A stretch of DNA of 64,000 nt from Lysobacteraceae bacterium 2PB (lineage in GTDB: Bacteria; Pseudomonadota; Gammaproteobacteria; Xanthomonadales; Xanthomonadaceae). A program made the position numbers and the translations under genes. The stretch lies in the NCBI GenBank assembly GCA_005502915.1, contig SCMT01000005.1, forward strand, positions 62,001 to 126,000, written 5' to 3'. Below the pieces are notes generated by a model that saw nothing but the letters and a program-made list of their open reading frames with translations, was not told the DNA's origin and did not search any database. This document shows positions 1 to 8,453 of this stretch, piece by piece. The stretch's first letter is position 1. Each line of letters starts with the position of its first letter.

Positions 1-1087
1 GCAGTTCGTCGTTCCAATCGAACTGCAGCGCCCCCTGCTTGTCGAGCAGCAGCGAGACGAAGTTGAAGACGTTGCGCGCGAACATGTCGCTGGCGTGCAT
101 GGCGCCGCTGCTGGCGAGGTTGAGCGGGCCGGCGATGGTGACGCCGTCGTGGTCGACGGTCTCGCCCGGACGGGTCAGTTCGCAGTTGCCGCCGGTCTCG
201 GCGGCCAGGTCGACGATCACGCTGCCGGGCTTCATGCCGGCGACCATCGCGGCGCTGACGATCTTCGGCGCGGGACGGCCGGGCACGGCGGCGGTCGAGA
301 CGATCACGTCGACGCCCTTGAGGTGGTCGGCGAGGCGCTGCTGCTGCAGGGCGCGCTCCTCGTCGGTGAGCTGGCGCGCGTAGCCGCCTTCACCGGCGGC
401 GCTGACGCCGAGATCGAGGAACTTGCCGCCGAGCGATTCGATCTGCTCGCGGGTTTCCGGGCGCACGTCGAAGCCTTCGACCTGCGCGCCGAGGCGCTTG
501 GCGGTGGCGACGGCCTGCAGGCCGGCGACGCCGGCGCCGATGATCAGCACCTTCGACGGCCGGATGGTGCCGGCGGCGGTGGTCAGCATCGGGAAGAACT
601 TGGGCGCCAGCTGGGCGGCGATCAGCACGGCCTTGTAGCCGGCCATGCCGGCCTGCGAGCTGAGGATGTCCATGGCCTGGGCGCGCGTGGTGCGCGGCAG
701 GCGTTCGAGCGGGAAGGCGACGAGGCCCCGGGCTTGGATGGCCTCGCCGCGCGCGGCATCGGCCTGCGGCTGGAGCATGCCGACCAGCACGGCGCCGGAC
801 TTGATCGAGGCGATGGCGGCGGCCGGCGGCGGCTGCACGCAGACCACGATGTCGGCCTGGGCGAGCACGGCATCGGCACTGTCGACCACTTCCGCGCCGG
901 CATCGGCGTAGGCGCTGTCGGGCTGATGGGCGGCCTTGCCGAGGCCGCGCTCGACGCGAACCGTGGCGCCCGCTGCGACGAGTTTCTTGCAGGTCTCGGG
1001 CGTCAGCGCGATGCGCCGTTCGCCGGATGCGGTTTCACGCACCGAGCCGATGACCACCTTCGCCGCACCTGCACTCGCTTCCGCCAT
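1..1087 (-). CDS. pntA: NAD(P) transhydrogenase subunit alpha, N-terminal part (cut by window edge)
   Basis: Alpha subunit of the proton-translocating transhydrogenase, which moves hydride between NAD(H) and NADP(H). I translated the minus strand by hand: 362 codons are visible and the stop lies beyond the left edge. The N-terminus carries the AlaDH/PNT N-terminal fold (ERRIALTPET at about 24-33). A Rossmann NAD-binding loop GAGVAG lies near residues 184-189, followed by the domain I stretch PGRPAPKI (about 269-276) and DLAAETGGN (about 293-301). The ATG is preceded by AGGAG at about 10 nt. It is not possible to see whether the membrane part (pntAB) follows. Family assignment is firm; the split-subunit form is inferred. 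Confidence 0.9.
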   Translation of the reverse strand, partial: MAEASAGAAKVVIGSVRETASGERRIALTPETCKKLVAAGATVRVERGLGKAAHQPDSAYADAGAEVVDSADAVLAQADIVVCVQPPPAAAIASIKSGAVLVGMLQPQADAARGEAIQARGLVAFPLERLPRTTRAQAMDILSSQAGMAGYKAVLIAAQLAPKFFPMLTTAAGTIRPSKVLIIGAGVAGLQAVATAKRLGAQVEGFDVRPETREQIESLGGKFLDLGVSAAGEGGYARQLTDEERALQQQRLADHLKGVDVIVSTAAVPGRPAPKIVSAAMVAGMKPGSVIVDLAAETGGNCELTRPGETVDHDGVTIAGPLNLASSGAMHASDMFARNVFNFVSLLLDKQGALQFDWNDEL

Positions 1088-1260
1088 TGCCCGCTCTCCT
1101 AGCGCCTTCGTTGGGTGACCGGCATCCTAGCAGGTTGCGATGACCGCCCTCCTGCAGCGGCGATATTGCGCCACAACGAAAACGCATAACCCGGCTGCGG
1201 CGCGGGCCGGACACCCTCCCGGTAACGCGCGCGAAGGCCCGGCGCAAGGCATGGCATCCG

Positions 1261-1298
1261 CAAACAAAGGGGCCGCCGGCAGTGATGCCGACGGCCCG
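1261..1298 (-). terminator. Rho-independent terminator after the DUF1631 gene
   Basis: A 12-bp stem with one G-T pair (1270-1281 with 1286-1297) closes a 4-nt loop. Read on the minus strand it is followed by CTTTGTTTG. It sits about 35 nt past the stop of the DUF1631 gene and separates that transcript from pntA. Confidence 0.75.
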
Positions 1299-1333
1299 GG
1301 GTCGCGCCTGCGCTGGTGGCGTCGGATCAGCCC

Positions 1334-3796
1334 TCAGGCAATCCCGCTGACGGCGCTGCGCGACTGGTTGAGGGTCTGCCACATCTGGCGCATGGCCTCG
1401 TCGAACGGCGCTTCCGAGGAGCGCAGGATCACGCGGTTCTTCGCGACCAAGGCCGCCAGTTCTTCCGGCGTCACCACCAGCTTGCGCATGCCGCGTCGGT
1501 TGACGATCAGGAAGCGCGAGGTCAGCGGGCTGACCCAGGCGATGCGGCCGGAGGTTTCTTGGCCATCCTCTTCGATCAGGCGCAGGTTCTGGCCCACGCG
1601 CAGGCGGCGCAGACGCGCGGCGAGCGCGGGATCGAAGTCCAGCGAATCCGTCCCGCCGACCACGCGCAGGCCGCCCCAGTTGGCGGCGTCGTTCGGCTCG
1701 GCCGACGCGGCCACATCCTCCTCGACCGGCAGGGTGTGGCGCATGCGCGCGCGATCCGGGAAGGCCAGTGCGGACACGATCTTCGACAGCGAATCGCGCG
1801 CGGCGACGGCGTCGAGGCCACAGCTGGCGTAGCAGCGACCGAGCGGCGCCTGCAGTTCGAGGATCTTGTCGGCGACGCGGCCGCCCTCGGCGCGCATGGC
1901 GTAGGCATCGGCCTGCACCAGGCTTTCGCCGATGGCCACGGCGGAAATGTACTGGGCCGAGCTGGGGCCTTCGCGCAGCCAGGTCTGCACCAGATGGTGA
2001 CGCCAGTGTCCGGTGAGGAACTCGGCGATGCCGTCGGTGAGCGGGCGCTCGGCCAGGCGCGAGGCGACGAGCTCGTCCACTGCGCGACGGGCGTGCTGCA
2101 GGCGCTCGCGGCCGCCCACGGCCTCGGCGGCGCGCTGCTCGGCGACTTCACGCATGCGCTTCTGGTTGTCCAGGTGGTCGCGCAGCTCGGACGCGGCGAG
2201 CTCGAAGATCGCCTTGTCGTCGCGGTATTCCTCGACCACGCGATCCACCGCCAGCTCGGCGTGGGTCAGGGTCTGCTGGTCCTGCGGCGATTCGCCGGTG
2301 TTGCCGTCGCAGGCTTCGCTCAGCGCTTCCAGCAGCTTGCGGCCGGGATGCGCGCGCTGGTCGAACAGGCTGTCGTCGGCGAGGGCGAGCTTGAGGTAGG
2401 GCCCGACCAGGCGGCCGTACAGCGCGCGCGAACGGGTCAGCGCGGCGTGGCTGCGGGCCAGGGTCTGCAGCAGGATGCCGACGAGGTCGATCGCGTCCTC
2501 GTCCAGCTCGCTGAAGCGGGTCTGGGTGGGGTCGTAACCGAGCTGGCGCGAGCCGCTGACGATCTGGTCGCGGATCACCGCCGACAGCGGGCGCTGGTCG
2601 TCGCCGGCGATGGCACGGACGTACGGGGCCGGGTCGTCGCCCTGCAGCATCGAGGCGATGCCGAGCAGTTCCTGCGGGCCCAGCACGCGCACGCCGACCA
2701 TCGACGAGGGCGGCGGCGGCATCGAACCCGGGCGCAGCACGGTCTGGCGCCAGGCGCGCAGCTGCTGGTGGACGGATTCGCGGTAGCGCAGCGGACGGCC
2801 GGTGCCGTCGCCCAGCATGGAGGGGCCCGACGGCGCGCCGTACGGCTGGCCGGGCATCGGCGCGCCCTGCATGGGCATGCCCTGCATCGGTGCGCCCTGC
2901 ATCGGCTGACCGGGCATGCCGGGCATCTGCTGGCCATAGCCCCAGCCCTGGTTCGGGGCGGGCTGACCATAACCTGCGGGTGCCTGGCCGTAACCGGGCT
3001 GCGGCTGGCCATAGCCCTGCGGAGACTGGACATGACCGGGATACGGGGGCTGCGGCGTGCGACCCTCGACCAGACCGCCGTCGGGCGTCCAGCCGGCCTG
3101 CGGCGACTGCACCTGCGGCATCTCCGGCTGCACCTGCTCGCGCGGAGCGAAACCGACGTCCAGGGTCTCGTTGACCTTGGCGTACAGCTCGACCAGCACC
3201 TTCGAGAGGCGCTTTTCGAGCTGGAGGAAGATCAACCGGCGCAGCTCGGGCGTGAGGTCGTCTTCGGAGAAGAGCTTCACGAAGGCCGTGACCGGCACTT
3301 CGGGACGCAGCGGATTGACCTCGGGGGACTGGCGCGGCAGGCCCAGCGCGGTGGCCAGCGCGTCGAGGCGCTCATGCATCATCTGCAGCGGATGCATCAG
3401 CTGGTGTTCCAGCAGTTCGATGATCTGCTGGCCGGAGAGGTGGGATTCGAGCTGGGCCTCGGACATCAGGCTCATGCTCTTGTTCTCGACCGGGCGCGGG
3501 CGCGGGTTGCGCCAGGCGTCGAACGCGGATTCGAGGGATTCGCGGTAGCGGTTGGCCAGCTCCAGCGCACGCTGGTTGAGCAGGCGGATGGCGAGACGGT
3601 CGTCGTAGATCGCGCGGCTGTCGTGGCTGGCGATCGCGGCCAAACGCACCTGCTCCTCGATATCGCCCCAGAATCCGGCAAGCACGCCCGACAGCGCGGT
3701 GACGCTGTCACGGCGCAGGGATTCGTAGACCTTGTCGGAGCTTGGGCGGGGTGGAGCGGGCGAGCGGCCAGGGTAGTACCGGCTGTTGTCGTCCAT
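1334..3796 (-). CDS. DUF1631 family protein with a Gln/Gly/Pro/Met-rich linker
   Basis: An 820-residue cytoplasmic protein of the DUF1631 family, known mainly from beta- and gammaproteobacteria and of unknown biochemical function. The N-terminal 220 residues and the C-terminal 490 are predicted mostly helical and look conserved in style. Residues about 221-330 form a low-complexity linker with repeated GYGQ units (about 261-289) and PMQG/PMPG units (about 298-316). No signal peptide, transmembrane segment or catalytic motif is visible. The gene is monocistronic by context: its own terminator lies downstream and a divergent gene begins 84 nt upstream. Family call is confident; no role is claimed. 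Confidence 0.85.
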   Translation of the reverse strand: MDDNSRYYPGRSPAPPRPSSDKVYESLRRDSVTALSGVLAGFWGDIEEQVRLAAIASHDSRAIYDDRLAIRLLNQRALELANRYRESLESAFDAWRNPRPRPVENKSMSLMSEAQLESHLSGQQIIELLEHQLMHPLQMMHERLDALATALGLPRQSPEVNPLRPEVPVTAFVKLFSEDDLTPELRRLIFLQLEKRLSKVLVELYAKVNETLDVGFAPREQVQPEMPQVQSPQAGWTPDGGLVEGRTPQPPYPGHVQSPQGYGQPQPGYGQAPAGYGQPAPNQGWGYGQQMPGMPGQPMQGAPMQGMPMQGAPMPGQPYGAPSGPSMLGDGTGRPLRYRESVHQQLRAWRQTVLRPGSMPPPPSSMVGVRVLGPQELLGIASMLQGDDPAPYVRAIAGDDQRPLSAVIRDQIVSGSRQLGYDPTQTRFSELDEDAIDLVGILLQTLARSHAALTRSRALYGRLVGPYLKLALADDSLFDQRAHPGRKLLEALSEACDGNTGESPQDQQTLTHAELAVDRVVEEYRDDKAIFELAASELRDHLDNQKRMREVAEQRAAEAVGGRERLQHARRAVDELVASRLAERPLTDGIAEFLTGHWRHHLVQTWLREGPSSAQYISAVAIGESLVQADAYAMRAEGGRVADKILELQAPLGRCYASCGLDAVAARDSLSKIVSALAFPDRARMRHTLPVEEDVAASAEPNDAANWGGLRVVGGTDSLDFDPALAARLRRLRVGQNLRLIEEDGQETSGRIAWVSPLTSRFLIVNRRGMRKLVVTPEELAALVAKNRVILRSSEAPFDEAMRQMWQTLNQSRSAVSGIA

Positions 3797-3880
3797 GGTG
3801 TCGTCTCGGGGGGATTCGGGGGAGAATGAGGCGTCTGGACACCCAGACGATACGATCCTTCAAACCGTACTGAGGCGTCT

Positions 3881-4474
3881 GTGACCCGACTCGCAAATCA
3901 TCAGCAGCAACGATTGCAATTGCTCGACAGCCGACGGTCGGTACCCAGTCGACTGCTGGGCGGCCCGGGACCGAATCGTGACGAACTGCTCCAAATCCTG
4001 CAGTCCTCGGTCCGGGTCCCCGACCATGGCAAGCGCGTGCCTTTCCGCTTCCTCCGGATCGAAGGCGACGTCCGTCACACACTGGGCGATATTCTCGCCC
4101 GCCGCAGCCGCGAACGCGACCCCGCCGCCTCGGACAGCGTGGTCGAGAAGGATCGCCAGCGCTTCTCCTTCGCGCCGGTCATCATCACGGTGATCGCCAA
4201 GCAGGGGCCGGACGAGAAGATCCCGGCCCAGGAACGCCTGCTGACCGCGGGCTGCGTCTGCTTCGCCCTGCTCCAGGCCGCGCAGGCGATGGACTTCGGC
4301 GCGCAATGGCTGACCGGCTGGGCCGCCTACGACCCGGTGATCCGCGCCACGCTGGGCGTGGCCGACGACGAAGTGGTCGCCGGCTTCATCCACATCGGCA
4401 CGGCGCAGGTCGAAGCGCCCGAACGCGAGCGCCCGGACGCGGCGGCGCTGCTGACCGACTGGACGCCTGCATGA
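3881..4474 (+). CDS. Nitroreductase family protein, YdjA-like
   Basis: FMN-dependent NAD(P)H oxidoreductase of the small YdjA branch (197 aa). It aligns by eye with E. coli YdjA over its length: RRSVPSRL near 18-25 (phosphate-binding Arg pair), VRVPDHGKRVPFRF near 44-57, APVIITVIAK near 98-107 and a Gly-rich C-terminal stretch GFIHIGTAQ. The physiological substrate is unknown for the family. The start is a GTG 84 nt from the divergent DUF1631 start, so the two probably have back-to-back promoters. Its stop overlaps the next gene as ATGA, so the pair is probably co-translated. Confidence 0.85.
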   Translation: MTRLANHQQQRLQLLDSRRSVPSRLLGGPGPNRDELLQILQSSVRVPDHGKRVPFRFLRIEGDVRHTLGDILARRSRERDPAASDSVVEKDRQRFSFAPVIITVIAKQGPDEKIPAQERLLTAGCVCFALLQAAQAMDFGAQWLTGWAAYDPVIRATLGVADDEVVAGFIHIGTAQVEAPERERPDAAALLTDWTPA

Positions 4475-5418
4475 GCGCTGCCGACGCGCAGGCCGCACCG
4501 GTCTACCTGATCGACGCCAGCATCTACGTCTTCCGCGCCTGGCACACGATGCCGGACGAATTCCGCGACAGCGAAGGCTGGCCGACCAATGCCGTGCAGG
4601 GCTTCGCGCGCTTCCTGTTCGACGTGCTGGAGCGCGAACGACCGCAGCACATCGCGGTGGCCTTCGACGAAGCCCTCGATTCGTGCTTCCGCAACCGGCT
4701 CTACCCGGCGTACAAGGCCAACCGCGACCCCGCGCCGGAAGAACTCAAGCGCCAGTTCGCGCACTGCAAGGCGCTGTGCGCGGCGCTCGGCCTGAGCGTG
4801 CTGCGCCACGACGACTACGAGGCCGACGACCTGATCGGCACCGCGCTCACGCGCGCCCGCGCCGACGGCCATCGCGGCATCATCCTGTCCGCCGACAAGG
4901 ACCTGTCGCAGCTGCTGCACATCGGCGACGAACAGTGGGACTACGCGCGGAACCAGCGCTGGGGCGCGCACGGCGTGAAGGCGCGGCACGGCGTGGAGGC
5001 GCACCAGATCGCCGACTACCTCGCCCTGTGCGGCGACGCCGTCGACAACATTCCCGGCGTGCCCGGCGTCGGCGCGAAGACCGCCGCCGTGCTGCTCGCG
5101 CATTTCGGCGATCTCGACAGCCTGCTGCGCCGCGTCGACGAAGTACCGTTCCTGCGCTTCCGCGGCGCCGCGCAGGCCGCAGCGAAGCTGCGCGAACACC
5201 GCGACAACGCCCTGCTCTTCCGCCAGCTCACCACGATCGCCTGCGATGCACCGCTGGACGGCGCGCATCCGCGCTTCTCGCGACTCGCCGCCGATGCCGA
5301 TGCGCTCGGCACCGTGTGCGAGACGCTGCGCTTCGGACCGATGACCCGGCGCCGCGCATACACGCTGGGCGGGCTGGAATTCGCCGCGCACGCGCCTTCC
5401 CTTTCCGACGATTTCTGA
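4471..5418 (+). CDS. Stand-alone 5'-3' exonuclease / flap endonuclease (PolI N-domain type)
   Basis: A 315-residue nuclease equivalent to the N-terminal 5' nuclease domain of DNA polymerase I without the polymerase. The metal-binding acidic clusters all appear present: LIDAS near residue 13-17, YEADDLIGT near 118-126, SADKDLSQL near 139-147, and the helix-hairpin-helix GVPGVGAK near 194-201 preceded by GDAVDNIP. In E. coli the related Xni/ExoIX has lost part of these ligands; here they look intact, so activity is likely. I chose the ATG that overlaps the upstream stop (ATGA); an upstream in-frame Met at 4306 would lie inside the nitroreductase gene. Likely role is flap or RNA-primer removal or repair. 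Confidence 0.88.
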   Translation: MSAADAQAAPVYLIDASIYVFRAWHTMPDEFRDSEGWPTNAVQGFARFLFDVLERERPQHIAVAFDEALDSCFRNRLYPAYKANRDPAPEELKRQFAHCKALCAALGLSVLRHDDYEADDLIGTALTRARADGHRGIILSADKDLSQLLHIGDEQWDYARNQRWGAHGVKARHGVEAHQIADYLALCGDAVDNIPGVPGVGAKTAAVLLAHFGDLDSLLRRVDEVPFLRFRGAAQAAAKLREHRDNALLFRQLTTIACDAPLDGAHPRFSRLAADADALGTVCETLRFGPMTRRRAYTLGGLEFAAHAPSLSDDF

Positions 5419-5433
5419 GAACCCGAGGCCCGA

Positions 5434-5991
5434 ATGACCGACCGCGACGAAACCCTCTACGAAGGCAAGTGGCTGCGCATGAAGCGCCGGGGCCAGTGGG
5501 AGTACGCCGAGCGCACCCATGGCAAGAACGGCATGGCGGTGATCATCATCGCGGTCACGCCACAGGACGACGTGCTGTTCGTGGAGCAGTTCCGGGTGCC
5601 GCTGGGCGCACGCACCATCGAGATGCCCGCCGGGCTGGTCGGCGACCTGAGCCACGGCGACGGCCTCGAAGACACGCTGGAAAGCGCCGCGCGCCGCGAA
5701 CTGGCCGAGGAAACCGGCTGGGAACCGCAGAAGGTCGAGGTGCTGCTGATCGGCCCCACCTCCTCGGGGATGAGCAACGAACGCATCGCCTTCGTCCGAG
5801 CCACCGAACTGGTGAAGGTCGGCGAAGGCGGCGGCGTGGACGGCGAGGACATCATCGTCCACGCCGTGCCGCGCACGCAGGCGCCGGCGTGGCTGGTCAC
5901 GAAGCAGCGCGAAGGCTACGAGCTGGACCTCAAGCTCTGGGGCGGCCTGTGGATGATCGAGCGCAATCCGGACGGCACACCGGCAGCGTGA
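5434..5991 (+). CDS. Nudix hydrolase, ADP-ribose pyrophosphatase-like
   Basis: A 185-residue Nudix enzyme. The Nudix helix is at about residues 75-96 with the core RRELAEETGW. It is preceded by IEMPAGLVGD (62-71), the usual ADPRase context, with an extra SHGDG loop between them. The expected Glu at the start of the helix is Asp (or shifted by one), a mild deviation. The enzyme probably hydrolyses a nucleoside diphosphate linked to another moiety, such as ADP-ribose. It lies 15 nt after the exonuclease and 7 nt before the next gene, so a common transcript is likely. Exact substrate is not readable from the sequence. Confidence 0.87.
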   Translation: MTDRDETLYEGKWLRMKRRGQWEYAERTHGKNGMAVIIIAVTPQDDVLFVEQFRVPLGARTIEMPAGLVGDLSHGDGLEDTLESAARRELAEETGWEPQKVEVLLIGPTSSGMSNERIAFVRATELVKVGEGGGVDGEDIIVHAVPRTQAPAWLVTKQREGYELDLKLWGGLWMIERNPDGTPAA

Positions 5992-5998
5992 CGACACC

Positions 5999-6379
5999 AT
6001 GCGACTGGAGACACTGCGTGCGAGCCTTGAATGGGCGGAAATCCCGAATTGCCCCGGACGATACGTGCTGAGGACGGATCACGCGGCAATCCCGCCGGGC
6101 AGGCTCATCGGAGGAAGCGCAACGACGCGGTTCTGCCACTCGCCGCATGCAGCGGATCCGATCGAACTCGTCATGCTCGAAGACGGCGCCCTGCTCTCCT
6201 ATCGCAAACCCGACGGCCGCTATGTCCACACGCTCAACACAGCTCAGGGACTGGCGAGGAAGCTGGCGCAGCTGGAACTGACGGTTCAGCAGCACCGGGC
6301 AAGCCTGATGCGGTCAAAGCAGCTCGTGCTCGATGAGGCATTGCGACATCCGATCTCTCCCGGATGCAAGGACGGTTGA
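5999..6379 (+). CDS. Hypothetical protein (Xanthomonadaceae-type)
   Basis: A 126-residue soluble protein starting 7 nt after the Nudix stop. It contains CPGRYVLR near 18-25 and a C-terminal YVHTLNTAQGLARKL near 75-89, which I associate with uncharacterised proteins of Xanthomonadaceae found beside Nudix genes. No signal peptide, membrane segment or catalytic motif is seen. Length, phase and spacing argue that it is a real last gene of the nitroreductase-exonuclease-Nudix group. The function is unknown. Confidence 0.6.
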   Translation: MRLETLRASLEWAEIPNCPGRYVLRTDHAAIPPGRLIGGSATTRFCHSPHAADPIELVMLEDGALLSYRKPDGRYVHTLNTAQGLARKLAQLELTVQQHRASLMRSKQLVLDEALRHPISPGCKDG

Positions 6380-6548
6380 TGGGCCTGCGCCGACATCGGG
6401 CCGGGCCAACGCAACGGGTGAGCGAAACCTGTTCGCAGCCCCCATCCCGGAACCCGCGCCCGCCGATGCGACTCCGCCCGATCCCGACTGCGAAGGCGGA
6501 AATAGGACAGGCCACTCGGCTGCGCGCAGGTAGTGCCGAAGCGTGTGG
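6380..6548. other. Intergenic stretch with no supported gene
   Basis: Short overlapping ORFs occur in several frames on both strands, but none has recognisable protein features. Together with the doubtful ORF that follows, nearly 480 nt here are without a confident gene, unlike the packed surroundings. No terminator hairpin with a T tract was found after the hypothetical gene ending at 6379. Confidence 0.4.
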
Positions 6549-6824
6549 TCAGGCGCCCTGTCCGCGGGAAACGAAGCAGATGGAAGGCATGGGGTGATGG
6601 TGAATGCGCATGTCGTTGCCGGAAAAATTCTCGTCGAATCGAACACGGAGGATGCGATCGCCATGCCACGACTGGAACTGGATCGACAGGACATCCCCTG
6701 CGACCGTTTCCGACAGGCATCGCCCGTCGCGCATGATCGAAACCCTGATCGATGACGAGTGACCGACCTCGAACGCGACGAGCAGGCTCAACCCATCAGG
6801 ATGTGTGCGCCTGTACGCCAGCAA
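6549..6824 (-). CDS. Doubtful small ORF, possible gene remnant
   Basis: A 91-codon frame opening with TTG. The translation reads like a beta-rich globular fragment (SIRVSIMRDGRCLSETV near 26-42, FQSWHGDRILRVRFDENF near 50-67), more protein-like than the shadows around it. There is no ATG/GTG and no Shine-Dalgarno upstream. The open frame continues upstream without any start codon until the stop codon (TAG) of the preceding minus-strand gene at 6864-6866. It may be a decayed or fragmentary gene, or the C-terminal tail of an ancestral longer product. No family recognised. Confidence 0.3.
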   Translation of the reverse strand: MLAYRRTHPDGLSLLVAFEVGHSSSIRVSIMRDGRCLSETVAGDVLSIQFQSWHGDRILRVRFDENFSGNDMRIHHHPMPSICFVSRGQGA

Positions 6825-6863
6825 GAACCACTGTGAGGGTGCCGGACATCGACGCCTGCGCGA

Positions 6864-7127
6864 CTATCGACCACCCCAGCTGAACAGCATGAAGTAACGC
6901 ATCACGGCGTACAGCATGCAACTGGCGAATGCGGCAACCGCAAGGAGCAGCAACGGCACCCGATTCTCCTCGTCCTCGATCGCACCGCTGCCACCCACCA
7001 TCGTCGCCGCCATCAGGAAGACGAGCGGGCCGAAGCCGAGCCTGCTGTCCTGCGCTATCAGGCCGAACGCAACGGCAAGGATGAATCCCCAGCCGATGAC
7101 GAATGTCGCCAGGGCGAATTTCAACAT
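6864..7127 (-). CDS. Small integral membrane protein, unknown function
   Basis: An 87-residue protein with three hydrophobic segments (about 3-25, 31-50 and 58-83) separated by a short acidic loop EDEENR. I chose the internal ATG because translation from it begins directly with the first membrane segment; the longer upstream frame is Arg/Pro-rich shadow. A GAGA-type Shine-Dalgarno lies upstream. Not recognised as a named family. It has the same orientation as the 7314-7586 membrane gene. Confidence 0.55.
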   Translation of the reverse strand: MLKFALATFVIGWGFILAVAFGLIAQDSRLGFGPLVFLMAATMVGGSGAIEDEENRVPLLLLAVAAFASCMLYAVMRYFMLFSWGGR

Positions 7128-7313
7128 GCGCGTTCTCTCATGGCAGTCAGGATTTCCGATCAATTCCAACGGCGAAGCGGTATCCGGCCTCGATGCCGGC
7201 CCGGACTCCAGCCAACGGAACGCATCGAGGGACGCCAGTACTCTGAAGCATGCGGCAGACGGGAGCATTCGGGGCCACGGCCATGACACGCTGCGAATGC
7301 GCATTGCAGGACA

Positions 7314-7586
7314 TCATGCCTCGAACGATGAATCATCGTGCCCTTGCGGAGGCTTGGGCAAAGCCTTGGCCCCCTGGCGGCGCGGCCAGAGCGCGAAAGC
7401 GAACATCAGGCCCGCGACGACACCCACGATGAACGCGGCGGGCGCCCAGATCATCGCGGACATGCCGTAGATCGCGCTCAGGTTCCCTTCGAGATCGTCC
7501 CAGTACGTCCACGGATACCAAGTGATGCCTGCGGCGATGAGCAGGCCGCCGAGGATGGCAATGAATCTTCGAAGCGACGGTGACAT
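7314..7586 (-). CDS. Small membrane protein, unknown function
   Basis: A 90-residue protein with two membrane segments (about 7-24 and 42-65) and a polar C-terminus rich in Lys, Pro and Asp. The ATG opening with MSPSLRRF is preferred because GAGG lies 9 nt upstream; two in-frame starts further upstream (7604 and 7643) lack this. The stretch 7587-7746 between this gene and hda holds no supported feature. The function is unknown. Confidence 0.55.
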   Translation of the reverse strand: MSPSLRRFIAILGGLLIAAGITWYPWTYWDDLEGNLSAIYGMSAMIWAPAAFIVGVVAGLMFAFALWPRRQGAKALPKPPQGHDDSSFEA

Positions 7587-7746
7587 GCGGAGCAACCTCA
7601 CCATGTCCAGCCCGGATTTGAGCACGCCATGGATTCTGCCCACGATGGAAGAACAGCGTCAATCGAGGCGTGTCGCACGCATGTCAGCGAAGCGTTCCAT
7701 GCAACAGGCGTGTCTCGACGCGTCTTGCGATCGCGACGCGCTCCGC

Positions 7747-8436
7747 TCACCCACCCAGCACCTGCCGCAAAAACGGCACCGTCAGCCGCCGTTGCGCGGC
7801 GAGCGATTCGCGATCGAGGCGATCGAGCAGCACGGTCAGCGTGACCAGGTCGCGGTCGACGCGCTTCAGCAGCCAGTCGATGGCGGCATCGTCGAGCTGC
7901 AGGCCGCGGCGTTGCGCGCGGAGGCGCAGCACGTCGGCGCGGCCGGCGTCGTCCAGAGGTTCCAGCGCGATGCGCGCGCATTGCGACAGGCGCGAGCGCA
8001 GGTCGGGCAAGGTCAGCGGCAGTACGTCCGGCATGGCGCGCGCGGCGTAGAGCATGCGACGGCCGGCGTCGTGGGCGCGGTTGTGCGCATCGAACAACGC
8101 GATCTCGTCATCGCGGTTGCCGGCGGCGACATCGAGGCCGTCGAGCGCGACCAGGTCGGCCTGTTCCAGCGCGTCGAGCGCGTCGCGCAGGCGGCCTGCG
8201 GCGGCGAGCATCGGCAGGTAGGCGACGCGGCGCCCGGCCTGTTCGGCTTCGGCGCAGGCGGCGAGCAGCAGATGGGTCTTGCCGGTGGCGCTGGCGCCTG
8301 CGATGTAGACGCTGTCGCCTTCGCCACGCGCGAGCGCGCGCAGCTGCGCCAGCGCGCCGTCGGGAGCGGCGACGAAGGTATCGAAACGCTGGTCGGGCGG
8401 GAAACGCAGCGCCAGCGGCAGTTGCGCCGAGGCCAT
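7747..8436 (-). CDS. hda: DnaA regulatory inactivator Hda
   Basis: A 229-residue AAA+ protein homologous to DnaA domain III. With the sliding clamp it stimulates ATP hydrolysis by DnaA and so limits re-initiation. The N-terminus AQLPLALRFPPDQ (about 3-15) contains the clamp-binding QLPL element. Walker A GASATGKTH is near residues 47-55 and the Walker B region DLVALDGLD near 93-101. The DnaA DNA-binding domain IV is absent, as expected. An alternative GTG at 8457 would overlap the upstream stop as GTGA and add 7 residues; the ATG gives the conventional N-terminus. Probably co-transcribed with the AI-2E permease gene. Confidence 0.9.
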   Translation of the reverse strand: MASAQLPLALRFPPDQRFDTFVAAPDGALAQLRALARGEGDSVYIAGASATGKTHLLLAACAEAEQAGRRVAYLPMLAAAGRLRDALDALEQADLVALDGLDVAAGNRDDEIALFDAHNRAHDAGRRMLYAARAMPDVLPLTLPDLRSRLSQCARIALEPLDDAGRADVLRLRAQRRGLQLDDAAIDWLLKRVDRDLVTLTVLLDRLDRESLAAQRRLTVPFLRQVLGG

Positions 8437-8453
8437 GGGGGACTTCGATTCGG

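Noticed and set aside
2820-3060. Tandem nucleotide repeats resembling a short repeat array
   Set aside because: They encode the GYGQ/PMQG linker of the DUF1631 protein and are irregular; not CRISPR or VNTR of other kind.
1316-3829. 837-aa plus-strand ORF antisense to the DUF1631 gene
   Set aside because: It is the reverse-frame shadow of a high-GC gene; composition is His/Arg/Ala-rich without domains, while the minus strand gives a clear family.
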